Under the pieces are notes generated by a model that was given only the letters and a program-made list of their open reading frames with translations, was not told where the DNA came from and searched no databases. Below, piece after piece: positions 1 to 7,507 of a DNA stretch of 39,355 nucleotides; position 1 is the first letter of the stretch, and each line of letters begins with the position of its first letter. The stretch is from an uncultured Clostridia bacterium (GTDB lineage: Bacteria > Bacillota > Clostridia > Oscillospirales > Acutalibacteraceae): the NCBI GenBank assembly GCA_947630285.1, contig CANRHD010000019.1:1-39355 (forward strand). Direction: 5' to 3'. The position numbers and the translations under genes were made by a program.

Positions 1-88
1 AATTTTTGCCTGATAATTTTTGTTTAAACATTTACAAAAATAATTAAATATGATATTATAATTTGATAAGAAAAAAGGAGAAATACGG

Positions 89-1558
89 ATGGCACAGTCA
101 CATAAGCTGCAGAAGCAGGCTATCAGGCTTGTTTTGCATGAGACACTCAAGTACATTGATAAAAACCCGGACAGAAATCTTGAAAAGCTTGCAAACAATA
201 TCTCTACCCTTTTCAGCGGACTTTTTCCACCCGAAAACTTCAAAAAGCTGAAGCTTGCGGTTGCCGACAGGGACAATGTATGGCGCAACTTTGCCCTTTC
301 GCTTATAAACGATGTTGACAGGGGCGTTGCCGAACAGATGCTTATGTCGCTTGGCATCGACGCCGGACTTTACGGTACAAAGGCGGTACGGGCAAACAGG
401 GAAAAATATCACTGTAACATTCCGTTTATAATACTTTTTGACCCCACAAGTGCCTGCAACCTTAAATGCAAGGGCTGTTGGGCGGCGGAGTACGGGTACA
501 AGCAGAGCCTTTCAAACGAGGAGATGCAGTCAATAGTAACCCAGGGCAAGGAAATGGGAACGCATTTCTATATGCTCACGGGCGGCGAACCGCTTATAAG
601 GAAAAACGATATAATAGAGCTTGCCGCAAACAACAGGGATGCAGGCTTTGTAATCTATACCAATTCAACGCTTATCGACCAAAAATTCTGCGAGGATATG
701 AACAGGGTGGGCAATATCGGCCTGGCTCTTAGCCTTGAGGGGACGGAGGAGTCCAACGACTGGCGCAGGGGCGAGGGCTCATACAAGCGCACGCTTGAGG
801 CCATGGAACTGCTCAAAAAGAATAAATGCCTGTTCGGTGTTTCCGTTTGCTATACGAGGAAGAATATAGAATTTGTAACCTCCGACGAGTTTATGGATAT
901 GATAATCCAAAAGGGCGCAAAGTATTCGCTTATGTTCAACTATATGCCCGTAGGCCACGGCGCCGACAAGGAGCTTATACCCACACCGGCGCAGAGGGAG
1001 TATATGTATAATTGGCTTAAAAAGGTCCGCAACTCAAAAACGGGCAAGCCGATTTTTGTTATGGATTTCCAGAACGACGGCGAATATGTCGGCGGCTGTA
1101 TTGCAGGCGGCAGGAACTATTTTCACATTAATTCTGCCGGTGATATTGAGCCGTGCGTATTTATCCATTATTCCGATACAAATATCAGAACGCACACGCT
1201 TATGCAGGCTCTTAAATCGCCGCTGTTTACGCAGTATTATAAAAACCAGCCGTTTAACGACAACCATTTAAGACCCTGCCCCATGCTTGAAAACCCCGAA
1301 TATCTGCGTAAAATGATTAAGCAATGCGGAGCCCATTCCTCGGATCTTATTCACGAGGAGAGCGTTGACGAGCTGTGCGACAAGTGTATGGAATTTGCGG
1401 CCGCCTGGGCGCCGGAGGCGGAAAGGATATGGAATTCCACCAAGCACAGGGATACGCACACGCAGTATTACAGGGACACGCCGGAGGGCAAGGCGGAATT
1501 TGCCTGCGGCGGAAGCTGTAGCGAATGTGCAAAAAAAGCGGCAAACGGCGAAGAATAA
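89..1558 (+). CDS. Radical SAM/SPASM-type protein
   Basis: A 489-residue radical SAM enzyme of unassigned substrate. Seen: after about 120 N-terminal residues comes the cluster-binding motif CNLKCKGCW (CxxxCxxC), which ligates a [4Fe-4S] cluster and S-adenosylmethionine, then the SAM-contact motif TGGEPL. The C-terminal third is rich in cysteines (GGCIAGG, EPCVF, CPMLENP, KQCGAH, LCDKC, CGGSCSECAKKA), as expected for a SPASM-like domain holding auxiliary Fe-S clusters. The start at 89 follows a good ribosome binding site (AAAAAAGGAG). No signal peptide or membrane segment is seen, so it is probably cytoplasmic. There is no small precursor peptide beside it and the next gene is on the other strand, so nothing local identifies the substrate. 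Family membership is certain; function is open (peptide or protein modification, or sulfatase maturation-like). Confidence 0.9.
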   Translation: MAQSHKLQKQAIRLVLHETLKYIDKNPDRNLEKLANNISTLFSGLFPPENFKKLKLAVADRDNVWRNFALSLINDVDRGVAEQMLMSLGIDAGLYGTKAVRANREKYHCNIPFIILFDPTSACNLKCKGCWAAEYGYKQSLSNEEMQSIVTQGKEMGTHFYMLTGGEPLIRKNDIIELAANNRDAGFVIYTNSTLIDQKFCEDMNRVGNIGLALSLEGTEESNDWRRGEGSYKRTLEAMELLKKNKCLFGVSVCYTRKNIEFVTSDEFMDMIIQKGAKYSLMFNYMPVGHGADKELIPTPAQREYMYNWLKKVRNSKTGKPIFVMDFQNDGEYVGGCIAGGRNYFHINSAGDIEPCVFIHYSDTNIRTHTLMQALKSPLFTQYYKNQPFNDNHLRPCPMLENPEYLRKMIKQCGAHSSDLIHEESVDELCDKCMEFAAAWAPEAERIWNSTKHRDTHTQYYRDTPEGKAEFACGGSCSECAKKAANGEE

Positions 1559-1599
1559 ATATTTAAAAATAAACGCTGTTGAAATAAATAACCAAAGCT

Positions 1600-1735
1600 T
1601 CGCTTAAGGCGAGCGACGGTCGGGTTCAGCCCAAATTTTCGGTGGAAAAATTCAAAGTTTTCCCCGGCTTTTACAAAGGGTAACGCCCCGTCGCAGTACG
1701 CAGGCTGCGAAATTCTCTTACCTTTAAAATCAATC
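1600..1735. other. Structured intergenic segment
   Basis: Between the radical SAM gene and the bidirectional terminator lies GC-richer, palindrome-rich DNA. GCGACGG near 1612 can pair with CCGTCGC near 1687, enclosing a smaller hairpin GGAAAA/TTTTCC. No ORF with a ribosome binding site is apparent. It could be a degenerate intergenic repeat or part of a 3' UTR; no family is recognised. Confidence 0.3.
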
Positions 1736-1741
1736 AAAGAC

Positions 1742-1790
1742 AAAAAAGCGGTTGTACCAAGTTCCACCTCGGTATAACCGCTTTTTATTG
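1742..1790. terminator. Bidirectional intrinsic terminator
   Basis: A 16-bp stem, AAAAAGCGGTTGTACC against GGTATAACCGCTTTTT with one G-T pair, around a 12-nt loop. It is flanked by T-runs when read from either strand. It sits between the convergent radical SAM gene and LRR-dockerin gene and can serve both. Confidence 0.85.
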
Positions 1791-1847
1791 TTTTGTTTTT
1801 TTGTTATTGCTTTGTTTATGCTTTTTAAGAACTTTTTGCTTTAAAAT

Positions 1848-3158
1848 TTATTTCTTAATGGGTTTGAGAGTTTGGGCGTCTCTGAGGCCTACGACTATCT
1901 GAAGCACCCATTTTGCGTCAACGATTGTTACCTTACCGTCCTTGTTGAGGTCGGCGGCCTTTGCCTGCGCCTCGGTGAGGTTTCTTGATTTTACGGTATT
2001 TTGTAATATCCACTTAGCGTCGGTGATTGTAATATTAGCGTTGCCGTCTATATCGCCTATTGCGTTCTGCTTGTCAGGGTCGGGTGTTACAGGCTCTCCG
2101 TCTATGGCAACAAATTTTTTGTCGTATTCTTTCGCATATTCCTCTGCGGCTGAACCTGCATAACCGTGGATTGTGGTTTTATCGGGAATGGTATAATAAC
2201 CATTATATATTAAACATTCTCTGTTTAATATATAAATATCTGTTAAGTTTTCGCAATCTTGAAATGCACCCCCACCTATGCTTGTAACGCTGTTGGGAAT
2301 ATCATATGTTTTTCTTTCATTTCCTATAGGATATTGTATAAGCTCTGTTTTATCCTTGTTAAACAATACTCCGTCCTGTGAAGTATAGTTTTTGTTGTTA
2401 GCGTTAACTCTTATTTCTGTTAAATTGCTGCACTCTCCAAATGCCCAAACGCCTATGTTCGTAACGCTATCGGGTATTGCTATGCTTGTTAAGCCTTCGC
2501 AACCATAAAATGCCCAATCGCCTATGCTTATAACGCCATTGCCGATTGCTACGCTTGTTAAGCTTTCGCAGAATTCAAATGTGTCATCACCTATGCTTGT
2601 AACGCTGTCGGGTATCGTTATACTTGTTATGCTGTGGCAATTTTCAAATGCAAGATCACCTATACTTGTAACACCATTACCTATTGTTATGCTTGTTAAG
2701 CTGTCGCAATATTGAAATGCACTCTCGCCTATACTTGTAACGCTGTCCGGTATTGTTACGCTTGTTAAGCTATTGCAATTTTCAAATGCACGCACACCTA
2801 TGCTTGTAACGCTATTACCTATTGTTATGCCTGTTAAGCTCTCGCAATCAAAAAATGAAAGTTCACCTATGCTTGTAACGCTGTCGGGTATTGTTATGCT
2901 TGTAAAGTCACAATTTGCAAACGCTTGTTTGCCTATACTTGTAACAGTATATCCGTTAAGCTTTGAGGGAATATCAAGTATCTCCGCATTACCGTTATAT
3001 TTTGTAATCTCCGCCGTGCCGTCTTTGAGTACCACATACTCAAAGTCTCCGCTCGTGTGCGTTCCGTCCTCCGCAAAAGCCGTGAACCCTGCCAAGGGCA
3101 GAGCGGTCAGTATCATTGCAAGTGACATTAACAATGATAAAAATTTTTTTGCTCTCAT
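1848..3158 (-). CDS. Secreted BspA-type LRR protein with C-terminal dockerin
   Basis: A 436-residue exported protein. Seen: a Sec signal peptide (about residues 1-29, MRAKK start, long hydrophobic run, cleavage near AFA-ED); a short region; then about eight 23-residue LRR_5/BspA repeats with core SVTSIGxxAFxxCxSLTxIxI; a linker; and a type I dockerin at the C-terminus with two calcium-loop segments (DIDGNANITITD and DLNKDGKVTIVD) each followed by an AKWxLQ helix. LRR_5 repeats usually mediate adhesion or protein binding at the cell surface. A dockerin docks its carrier onto a cohesin scaffold, so the protein may be displayed on a cellulosome-like assembly; no cohesin is in this window. Repeats alternate IPDS and IGN versions, so the true unit is a 46-residue pair. 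It shares the 3.2-3.5 kb intergenic region divergently with the XRE gene. Confidence 0.92.
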   Translation of the reverse strand: MRAKKFLSLLMSLAMILTALPLAGFTAFAEDGTHTSGDFEYVVLKDGTAEITKYNGNAEILDIPSKLNGYTVTSIGKQAFANCDFTSITIPDSVTSIGELSFFDCESLTGITIGNSVTSIGVRAFENCNSLTSVTIPDSVTSIGESAFQYCDSLTSITIGNGVTSIGDLAFENCHSITSITIPDSVTSIGDDTFEFCESLTSVAIGNGVISIGDWAFYGCEGLTSIAIPDSVTNIGVWAFGECSNLTEIRVNANNKNYTSQDGVLFNKDKTELIQYPIGNERKTYDIPNSVTSIGGGAFQDCENLTDIYILNRECLIYNGYYTIPDKTTIHGYAGSAAEEYAKEYDKKFVAIDGEPVTPDPDKQNAIGDIDGNANITITDAKWILQNTVKSRNLTEAQAKAADLNKDGKVTIVDAKWVLQIVVGLRDAQTLKPIKK

Positions 3159-3508
3159 ATTTTTTCCTTTCTGCCATTAAAAATTTATTTTGATTTTTCG
3201 GCGGATTTTTGTTGATTTTTGCCGTCTGTTTTGCGCCGCCGATTTCACAAAATATTTATTGCATTTTTGATTTTACAACTTTAATTTTTCCATTTCAATA
3301 CAATCAGGGTAAATGACTGAGAAATCAGGGTATAAAACTTAAATTTTGCGCCGTTTTCTATTTTTTATCCCCAATAAGCGTAATTTTTTCTCCTTTCGTT
3401 TGATTAATTTAGCGGTATTTGGTAAAATATTACGATACCATAGTATTTAGTATTTGTAATTAAAATTGATACAATGGTATTGTAAAATTTGACTTCGGGA
3501 AGATTGAT
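3159..3508. other. AT-rich divergent intergenic region
   Basis: About 350 bp of AT-rich DNA between the divergent LRR-dockerin and XRE genes. It contains the leader of the LRR gene on the minus strand and, from 3435, the operator-like inverted repeat and promoter of the XRE gene. No further gene is seen. Confidence 0.6.
3435..3480 (+). promoter_or_regulatory. XRE gene promoter inside an inverted repeat (candidate operator)
   Basis: Arms ATACCATAGTAT (3435-3446) and ATACAATGGTAT (3469-3480) are inverted repeats with one mismatch. Between and over them lies a candidate promoter: TTAGTA (3447-3452), a 17-nt spacer and an extended -10, TGA-TACAAT (-10 hexamer 3470-3475). The arrangement fits an autorepressor operator for the HTH protein that starts at 3509. 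The regulatory role is inferred. Confidence 0.5.
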
Positions 3509-3787
3509 ATGTTGAGTAAAAGGATTAGAGAGCTACGGCTTTCGCACGGGTTAAATCAGATCGCCTTTGCAAATGATATGTCCGTTACAAAGCAAACCGT
3601 TTCCAACTGGGAGAATAACAATATCCAGCCGTCCGTCGATATGCTTGTTAAAATTGCCGATTATTTTTCCGTAAGCACCGACTATTTGCTCGGCAGGGAC
3701 GACTCGCCCTTACTGCGTGCCGACGGGCTTACCAAAGGTCAAATCGCACACATCGAGCAATTAATTCACGACCTGCGAGGTCATTGA
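3509..3787 (+). CDS. Small XRE-family DNA-binding regulator
   Basis: A 92-residue helix-turn-helix protein. Seen: a complete HTH_3/Cro-CI domain from residue 3 to about 58 (RIRELRLSHGLNQIAFAND, SVTKQTVSNWENN, PSVDMLVKIADYFSVSTDYLLGR), followed by about 25 residues too short to be a sensor domain. It probably binds DNA as a dimer and represses, and the inverted repeat over its own promoter is the natural target. The ribosome binding site is weak (CGGGAAG). It is monocistronic, ending in a clear terminator, and diverges from the LRR-dockerin gene, which it could also control. The ligand or signal is unknown. Confidence 0.85.
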   Translation: MLSKRIRELRLSHGLNQIAFANDMSVTKQTVSNWENNNIQPSVDMLVKIADYFSVSTDYLLGRDDSPLLRADGLTKGQIAHIEQLIHDLRGH

Positions 3788-3831
3788 ATTTCCATATGCT
3801 TTTTGTGCCAAAGAAAGCGTTTTAAACGATT

Positions 3832-3866
3832 AAAAGCTCCCCTTGCGATAAGAGGAGCTTTTTATT
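3832..3866 (+). terminator. Terminator of the XRE gene
   Basis: An AAAGCTCC / GGAGCTTT stem with a 13-nt loop followed by a TTTTTATT tract, just downstream of the small XRE gene and upstream of the convergent lexA end. Confidence 0.75.
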
Positions 3867-3913
3867 AGAATTATCGAATTTTAAAACGCCCTGCACGGGC
3901 TGTTAAACGCAAA

Positions 3914-4510
3914 TCAATAACTTCTCATAAGCCCGATCACCTTGCCGAGAATTACTACCTCCTTGGCAAAAATGGGCTCATAAGCCTCGTTTTCGGGCTG
4001 TAATCTGAACAGACCCTTTTCCTTATAAAAGGTTTTTACCGTTGCCTCGTCCCCGACAAGGGCAACGACAATTTCGCCGTTTTGGGCGACGGGCGTTTTT
4101 TCAACAATAACTATGTCCCCACTTAAAATACCGGCGTTGAGCATACTCTCGCCCCTGACCTTAAGGGCAAAAAGCGGCTTGTCCCGTGCCGAGCTTGCGG
4201 CATAGGGAATGTAGCCCTCTATCTGCTCGACGGCAAGTATAGGCACGCCTGCCGTTACGGTACCTATGAGCGGAACTCTCATATAATCCTCCTGCCCCTC
4301 GGAGCAGACCCTGATAGAGCGCTTTAGCATAGGATCCCTCTCGATATAGCCGGCCTTTTCAAGTGCGTCAAGGTTCGCCTGCACCGATGAGGTTGATTTA
4401 AGCCCTACCGCCGCACCGATTTCACGCACCGAGGGCGGAACCTTGCTTACCTGCGAACGCTCCATAAGATATTCATATATCTGCCTTTGAGTTTTATTGA
4501 TTTCAGCCAT
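3914..4510 (-). CDS. lexA: LexA SOS repressor
   Basis: 198 residues, the usual LexA length. Seen: an N-terminal winged HTH (about residues 1-65, with PSVREIGAAVGLKSTSSVQ) and a C-terminal S24 self-cleavage domain. The Ala87-Gly88 cleavage bond lies in VTAGVP, the catalytic serine is Ser122 in RGESML and the lysine is Lys159 in ATVKTF, so autoproteolysis should be intact. The open frame extends 21 codons upstream, but the start at 4510 is chosen because GGAGGTG lies just before it and because the longer frame would run through the SOS boxes. LexA represses DNA-repair genes and its own gene until RecA filaments trigger cleavage. Two SOS-box-like sites lie over its promoter. Confidence 0.97.
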   Translation of the reverse strand: MAEINKTQRQIYEYLMERSQVSKVPPSVREIGAAVGLKSTSSVQANLDALEKAGYIERDPMLKRSIRVCSEGQEDYMRVPLIGTVTAGVPILAVEQIEGYIPYAASSARDKPLFALKVRGESMLNAGILSGDIVIVEKTPVAQNGEIVVALVGDEATVKTFYKEKGLFRLQPENEAYEPIFAKEVVILGKVIGLMRSY

Positions 4511-4546
4511 AAAACACCTCCGATTTATTATTCTTTTATAATGATA

Positions 4547-4579
4547 GCACAAATGTTCTGAAAATGCAAACATTTGTTC
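4547..4579 (-). promoter_or_regulatory. lexA promoter with SOS boxes
   Basis: Read on the minus strand, GAACAAATGTTT (4568-4579) matches the Bacillus-type LexA site GAAC-N4-GTTY. A second, weaker half-matching site, GAACATTTGTGC (4547-4558), lies ten bases nearer the gene. A promoter-like pair (TTGCAT, 17 nt, TATCAT) overlaps them. This is the expected layout for LexA autoregulation. Confidence 0.75.
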
Positions 4580-4847
4580 AATTTTTTTATAATTTTTTTA
4601 TTTATACCTCTATGCGGACAAAAAAATTGACAAAAAATTTTTAAATTGTGTTCATTTTTTATTAATAATTAAGGTTTATATTTTGATAAACAGTTGAATA
4701 GGTACCGCAACCTATTTAGCTGTATTTATCCCCCTCCTCAAACAACCCTAAATTCAGGAAAGATGGCTGATGTACTGTCGGTCATTTTTCCTTTTTTGTG
4801 TATAATCTCGGTAATTTTTGGGAATACTCTTTTCGGAGGTAATAATT

Positions 4848-5579
4848 ATGTCCGAAAAACAAACTCAAAACCAAGAATTAAAGAGGAAAATTTCGCTTTA
4901 CACAATAATAGCGGTCTGCCTTTTGGTGGCAGGCTCCGCTTCCTATCTCAGCGCAAAAAGGAGCATTACGGCAAGGAATGACAGCGTTAAAATCACCGCT
5001 TCCGTACCCGTCAGCGAAAACCTGCAAACCGCCGCCGACAGCAGGGTAAACGACAATGTCGGAGGAATAGCGGACGACCGCACTCGGGCCGTTTCCGAAA
5101 CGACGACCGCCGCACCGCCGGAGACCACTACCGACAAGGATTTTATACTGCGTGCCGAAAGCTTTGTACTGCCCATTGACACGCAGGTTTTAAAAAATTA
5201 TTCCGACTCGCAGATAGTCTATTCAAAGACCACGGACGACTGGCGCAGTCACAACGGCATTGATTTTTCGGGAAATATGGGCGATCCCGTAGCGGCGGTA
5301 AATAACGGCATTGTCACGGAGGTCTATTCAGACTCGCTGTGGGGCACGGTAGTTATTATCGACCATGGCGACGGGCTCATCGCCAAGTACTGCGGACTGG
5401 GAAAGGGCAGTACCGTAAAGGCGGGCGAAAAGGTTAAAATCAATCAAAAAATCGGCAATTTGAGCGAAGTACCCATAGAAAACGCCGACGGGATACATCT
5501 GCATTTTGAGACAACAATAGACGGAATGACCGTGAACCCGATTATCGCTATGGGTATGAACGAAAACGATTTTAAATGA
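4848..5579 (+). CDS. LytM/M23 peptidase-family membrane protein, SpoIIQ-like
   Basis: 243 residues with a single N-terminal membrane anchor (about residues 13-33), a low-complexity Ser/Thr/Ala-rich linker (to about 105), and a C-terminal LytM (M23) domain. The zinc-ligand pattern is intact: HNGIDF supplies His and Asp, and IHLHFE supplies the HxH pair, so it could cleave peptidoglycan cross-bridges. Size and layout resemble clostridial SpoIIQ, the forespore-membrane partner of SpoIIIAH in engulfment, whose LytM site is often intact in clostridia. No other sporulation gene is adjacent, so a vegetative cell-wall hydrolase is also possible. The start is set at 4848 (GGAGG seven bases upstream) rather than ten codons earlier. 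Confidence 0.75.
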   Translation: MSEKQTQNQELKRKISLYTIIAVCLLVAGSASYLSAKRSITARNDSVKITASVPVSENLQTAADSRVNDNVGGIADDRTRAVSETTTAAPPETTTDKDFILRAESFVLPIDTQVLKNYSDSQIVYSKTTDDWRSHNGIDFSGNMGDPVAAVNNGIVTEVYSDSLWGTVVIIDHGDGLIAKYCGLGKGSTVKAGEKVKINQKIGNLSEVPIENADGIHLHFETTIDGMTVNPIIAMGMNENDFK

Positions 5580-5632
5580 ATAAGATATAAAAGCGGTCTT
5601 TATCAGACTTGCGCAAAAATGTAAGATTTTTT

Positions 5633-5655
5633 GGGAACCCCCGGCGAGGGTTCCC
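5633..5655. other. Perfect hairpin downstream of the M23 gene
   Basis: GGGAACCC and GGGTTCCC form a perfect 8-bp stem with a 7-nt loop. It has no downstream T-tract on either strand, so it is not a standard terminator; it may protect mRNA 3' ends. Confidence 0.4.
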
Positions 5656-5726
5656 TATAATATCTCCTTTTGTAAAAGACGGACAAAAACTTTTAACTTT
5701 TAATGTAAAAATTTTATTGACGACCC

Positions 5727-5756
5727 AATCCGCCCTTTTTAAGGCGGATTTTATTG
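5727..5756 (+). terminator. Candidate terminator before mltG
   Basis: An AATCCGCC / GGCGGATT stem with an 8-nt loop followed by a short TTATT tract. It probably ends transcription from the M23 gene just upstream of the mltG promoter. Confidence 0.5.
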
Positions 5757-5762
5757 ACGGCA

Positions 5763-5791
5763 TTGCAAAATTACTCGAATGGTGCTAAAAT
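5763..5791 (+). promoter_or_regulatory. mltG promoter
   Basis: TTGCAA (5763-5768), a 17-nt spacer and TAAAAT (5786-5791) preceded by TGC (extended -10). Initiation would be near 5798, which rules out the more upstream in-frame start of the next gene. Confidence 0.6.
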
Positions 5792-5820
5792 GTATCCATA
5801 TTTTTTGCAGAGGTGTAATT

Positions 5821-6672
5821 ATGAAAAAGCTTATATCATTATTACTGTGCTTTGCCGCAATTTTTACCATGGCCTCCTGCTCAAAGGAAGAACCCACCGA
5901 GGTCTACGACCCGGACTCCCCGACAACGACCCGATCGGCCAAAAATACAACGGACGAAAACACGGTTAAGCTCTCGGTTCCCGAGGGCTATACGCTGGTG
6001 AAAATCGCCTGGGCGCTCGAGGAAAAGGGCGTTTGCGGCGCCGACGAATTTATAGAGGCCGCACAAAATTACGATATTTCAAAATATTCGGTGCTTTCGT
6101 CTCTTGAAGGCAGGGAAAATCTGTGCTTCCTGCTGGAGGGCTACCTTTTTCCGGCAACATATGAATTTGAAAAGAATACACAGCCTGTGGAAGTGCTTGA
6201 TAAAATGATAAGCGCAACGCAGTCAAGGTTTGACAGTTCAATGCTTGACAGAGCCAAGGAGCTGGGGTATTCCGTACACGAAGTCCTTACCATCGCCTCC
6301 ATTATAGAAAAGGAAACCTATACCGACGAACAGCGCACGCTCGTTTCCTCTACCATACACAACAGGCTCAAGAAAAATATGAAAATTGAATATGATGTAA
6401 CGACAAAATACTGCACGGGAGTAATTGAAAAGCAGTATCCCGATAAAATAGACTACTATAAAAACTTTTATAACGGCTACCGTTGCAAGGGGCTTATTGC
6501 AGGGCCTATCTGCAACCCCGGCCTTGCAAGCATCAACGCCGCCCTTTGGCCCGACGAAACGGATTATCTCTATTTTGTAATCGATACCGAAGAACCGCAC
6601 CATTTCGCATTTGCGGCGGATTATAACGAGCATTTAAAGAATGTCGAAAAGTGGAAAAACGGCGAATTATAA
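5821..6672 (+). CDS. mltG: MltG-like endolytic transglycosylase (lipoprotein form)
   Basis: 283 residues. MltG/YceG enzymes cut nascent glycan strands and are thought to release them from the elongating synthase at the outer face of the membrane. Seen: a short lipoprotein signal ending in the lipobox MASC (Cys20) instead of the usual transmembrane anchor; a LysM-like segment (VPEGYTLVKIAWALEEKGV, residues 53-71); LEGYLFPATY; ASIIEKE with the expected catalytic Glu163; NRLKKNM; and GLIAGPICNPG near the C-terminus. The start at 5821 is supported by GAGGTG upstream and by the promoter position. It is shorter than the roughly 340-residue enterobacterial form, mostly at the N-terminus. It is monocistronic, with no pbp or yqgF neighbour. 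Confidence 0.9.
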   Translation: MKKLISLLLCFAAIFTMASCSKEEPTEVYDPDSPTTTRSAKNTTDENTVKLSVPEGYTLVKIAWALEEKGVCGADEFIEAAQNYDISKYSVLSSLEGRENLCFLLEGYLFPATYEFEKNTQPVEVLDKMISATQSRFDSSMLDRAKELGYSVHEVLTIASIIEKETYTDEQRTLVSSTIHNRLKKNMKIEYDVTTKYCTGVIEKQYPDKIDYYKNFYNGYRCKGLIAGPICNPGLASINAALWPDETDYLYFVIDTEEPHHFAFAADYNEHLKNVEKWKNGEL

Positions 6673-6714
6673 TATTTCGCAACCAAAAGTTGCCCCCATG
6701 CAAACAGGAATTTA

Positions 6715-6743
6715 TTGCACAGAGGCTCTTAATAATATATAAT
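6715..6743 (+). promoter_or_regulatory. Promoter of the membrane XRE gene
   Basis: TTGCAC (6715-6720), a 17-nt spacer and TATAAT (6738-6743), a near-consensus vegetative promoter about 35 bases upstream of the start at 6779. Confidence 0.7.
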
Positions 6744-6778
6744 CGTTACATGGATTTACATAAAAACGGAGGTATTAT

Positions 6779-7441
6779 ATGGATATAGCAACGGCGGACA
6801 GACTTGTTCAGCTTAGAAAAGCAAACGGGCTTTCGCAGGAATCGCTTGCCGCACTGCTCGGAGTGAGCCGCCAGGCGGTTTCAAAATGGGAAAGGGCCGA
6901 GGCCTCTCCCGATACCGACAACCTTATTGCGCTTGCCGGAATATACAATATGACGCTCGACCAATTACTTGACACGACAAACGATAAATACATACTCGAC
7001 GGTAACGGAAAGGACGCCGACGGGGAAAACGGCGGCACGCTGAACAAAATCAAGGAAAAGGGCAGGGAGTATTTAAACAGCGCACTCTATCCCGAAACGG
7101 CGAAAAAGATGTTCAAGTTCCCCTATCCGCTTTTGGTGGTTATAGTGTACCTTGTCGTCTGCTTTTTATTAAAAGGAGTTTTCGCCCCGTGGGGCATATT
7201 TTCTCTGCTGTTTCTCACAATACCCATATACTATATGATAGCCGCAGCGTGCAGGGCCACAACGAAAAAGGGCTTTTTCTTCCTGATGCCCGTGCCGGTA
7301 GTTGTTGTAACCGTCTATCTGTTTTTGGGTATGGTTTTTGGCGTATGGGGCCCTGCGGCAATACTGTTTTTGGCTATTCCGCTCTATTATTGGTTTGTTA
7401 TTTTCTATGTTAAAGGCGGAAAGAAAAACGGCAAAAAATAA
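6779..7441 (+). CDS. XRE regulator fused to a four-helix membrane domain
   Basis: 220 residues. Seen: an N-terminal HTH_3 domain (residues 6-62, with LAALLGVSRQAVSKWERAEA, SPDTDNLIALAGIYNMTLDQLL), a charged linker of about 40 residues, then four predicted membrane helices. The membrane part is a twofold internal repeat: YPLLVVIVYLVVCFLLKGVF plus WGIFSLLFLTIPIYY is echoed by VPVVVVTVYLFLGMVFG plus WGPAAILFLAIPLYY. Such fusions tether a DNA-binding domain to the membrane and are common in Firmicutes, often sensing membrane or envelope-active compounds; the signal here is unknown. It has a strong own promoter, a GGAGG ribosome binding site and a downstream terminator, so it is monocistronic. Confidence 0.85.
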   Translation: MDIATADRLVQLRKANGLSQESLAALLGVSRQAVSKWERAEASPDTDNLIALAGIYNMTLDQLLDTTNDKYILDGNGKDADGENGGTLNKIKEKGREYLNSALYPETAKKMFKFPYPLLVVIVYLVVCFLLKGVFAPWGIFSLLFLTIPIYYMIAAACRATTKKGFFFLMPVPVVVVTVYLFLGMVFGVWGPAAILFLAIPLYYWFVIFYVKGGKKNGKK

Positions 7442-7452
7442 AAGCAATATTT

Positions 7453-7505
7453 AAAAACCGCTGTGCAAAGCTCAGTTACGGCTCGCACAGCGGTTATTTT
7501 TTGTA
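7453..7505. terminator. Bidirectional terminator
   Basis: An AACCGCTGTGC / GCACAGCGGTT stem (11 bp) with an 18-nt loop followed by ATTTTTTG, and A-rich on the other side. It sits between the membrane XRE gene and the convergent CpsB-like gene. Confidence 0.8.
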
Positions 7506-7507
7506 TT

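Noticed and set aside
2773-3180. Open frame on the plus strand opposite the LRR gene
   Set aside because: It is a shadow of the repetitive LRR coding sequence on the minus strand, with no ribosome binding site or recognisable domain.
4694-4981. 95-residue frame before the M23 gene
   Set aside because: It overlaps the start of the M23 gene in another frame, has no ribosome binding site and no protein-like composition.
5633-5655. Intrinsic terminator at the perfect GGGAACCC hairpin
   Set aside because: No T-tract follows it on either strand; kept as an unexplained hairpin.
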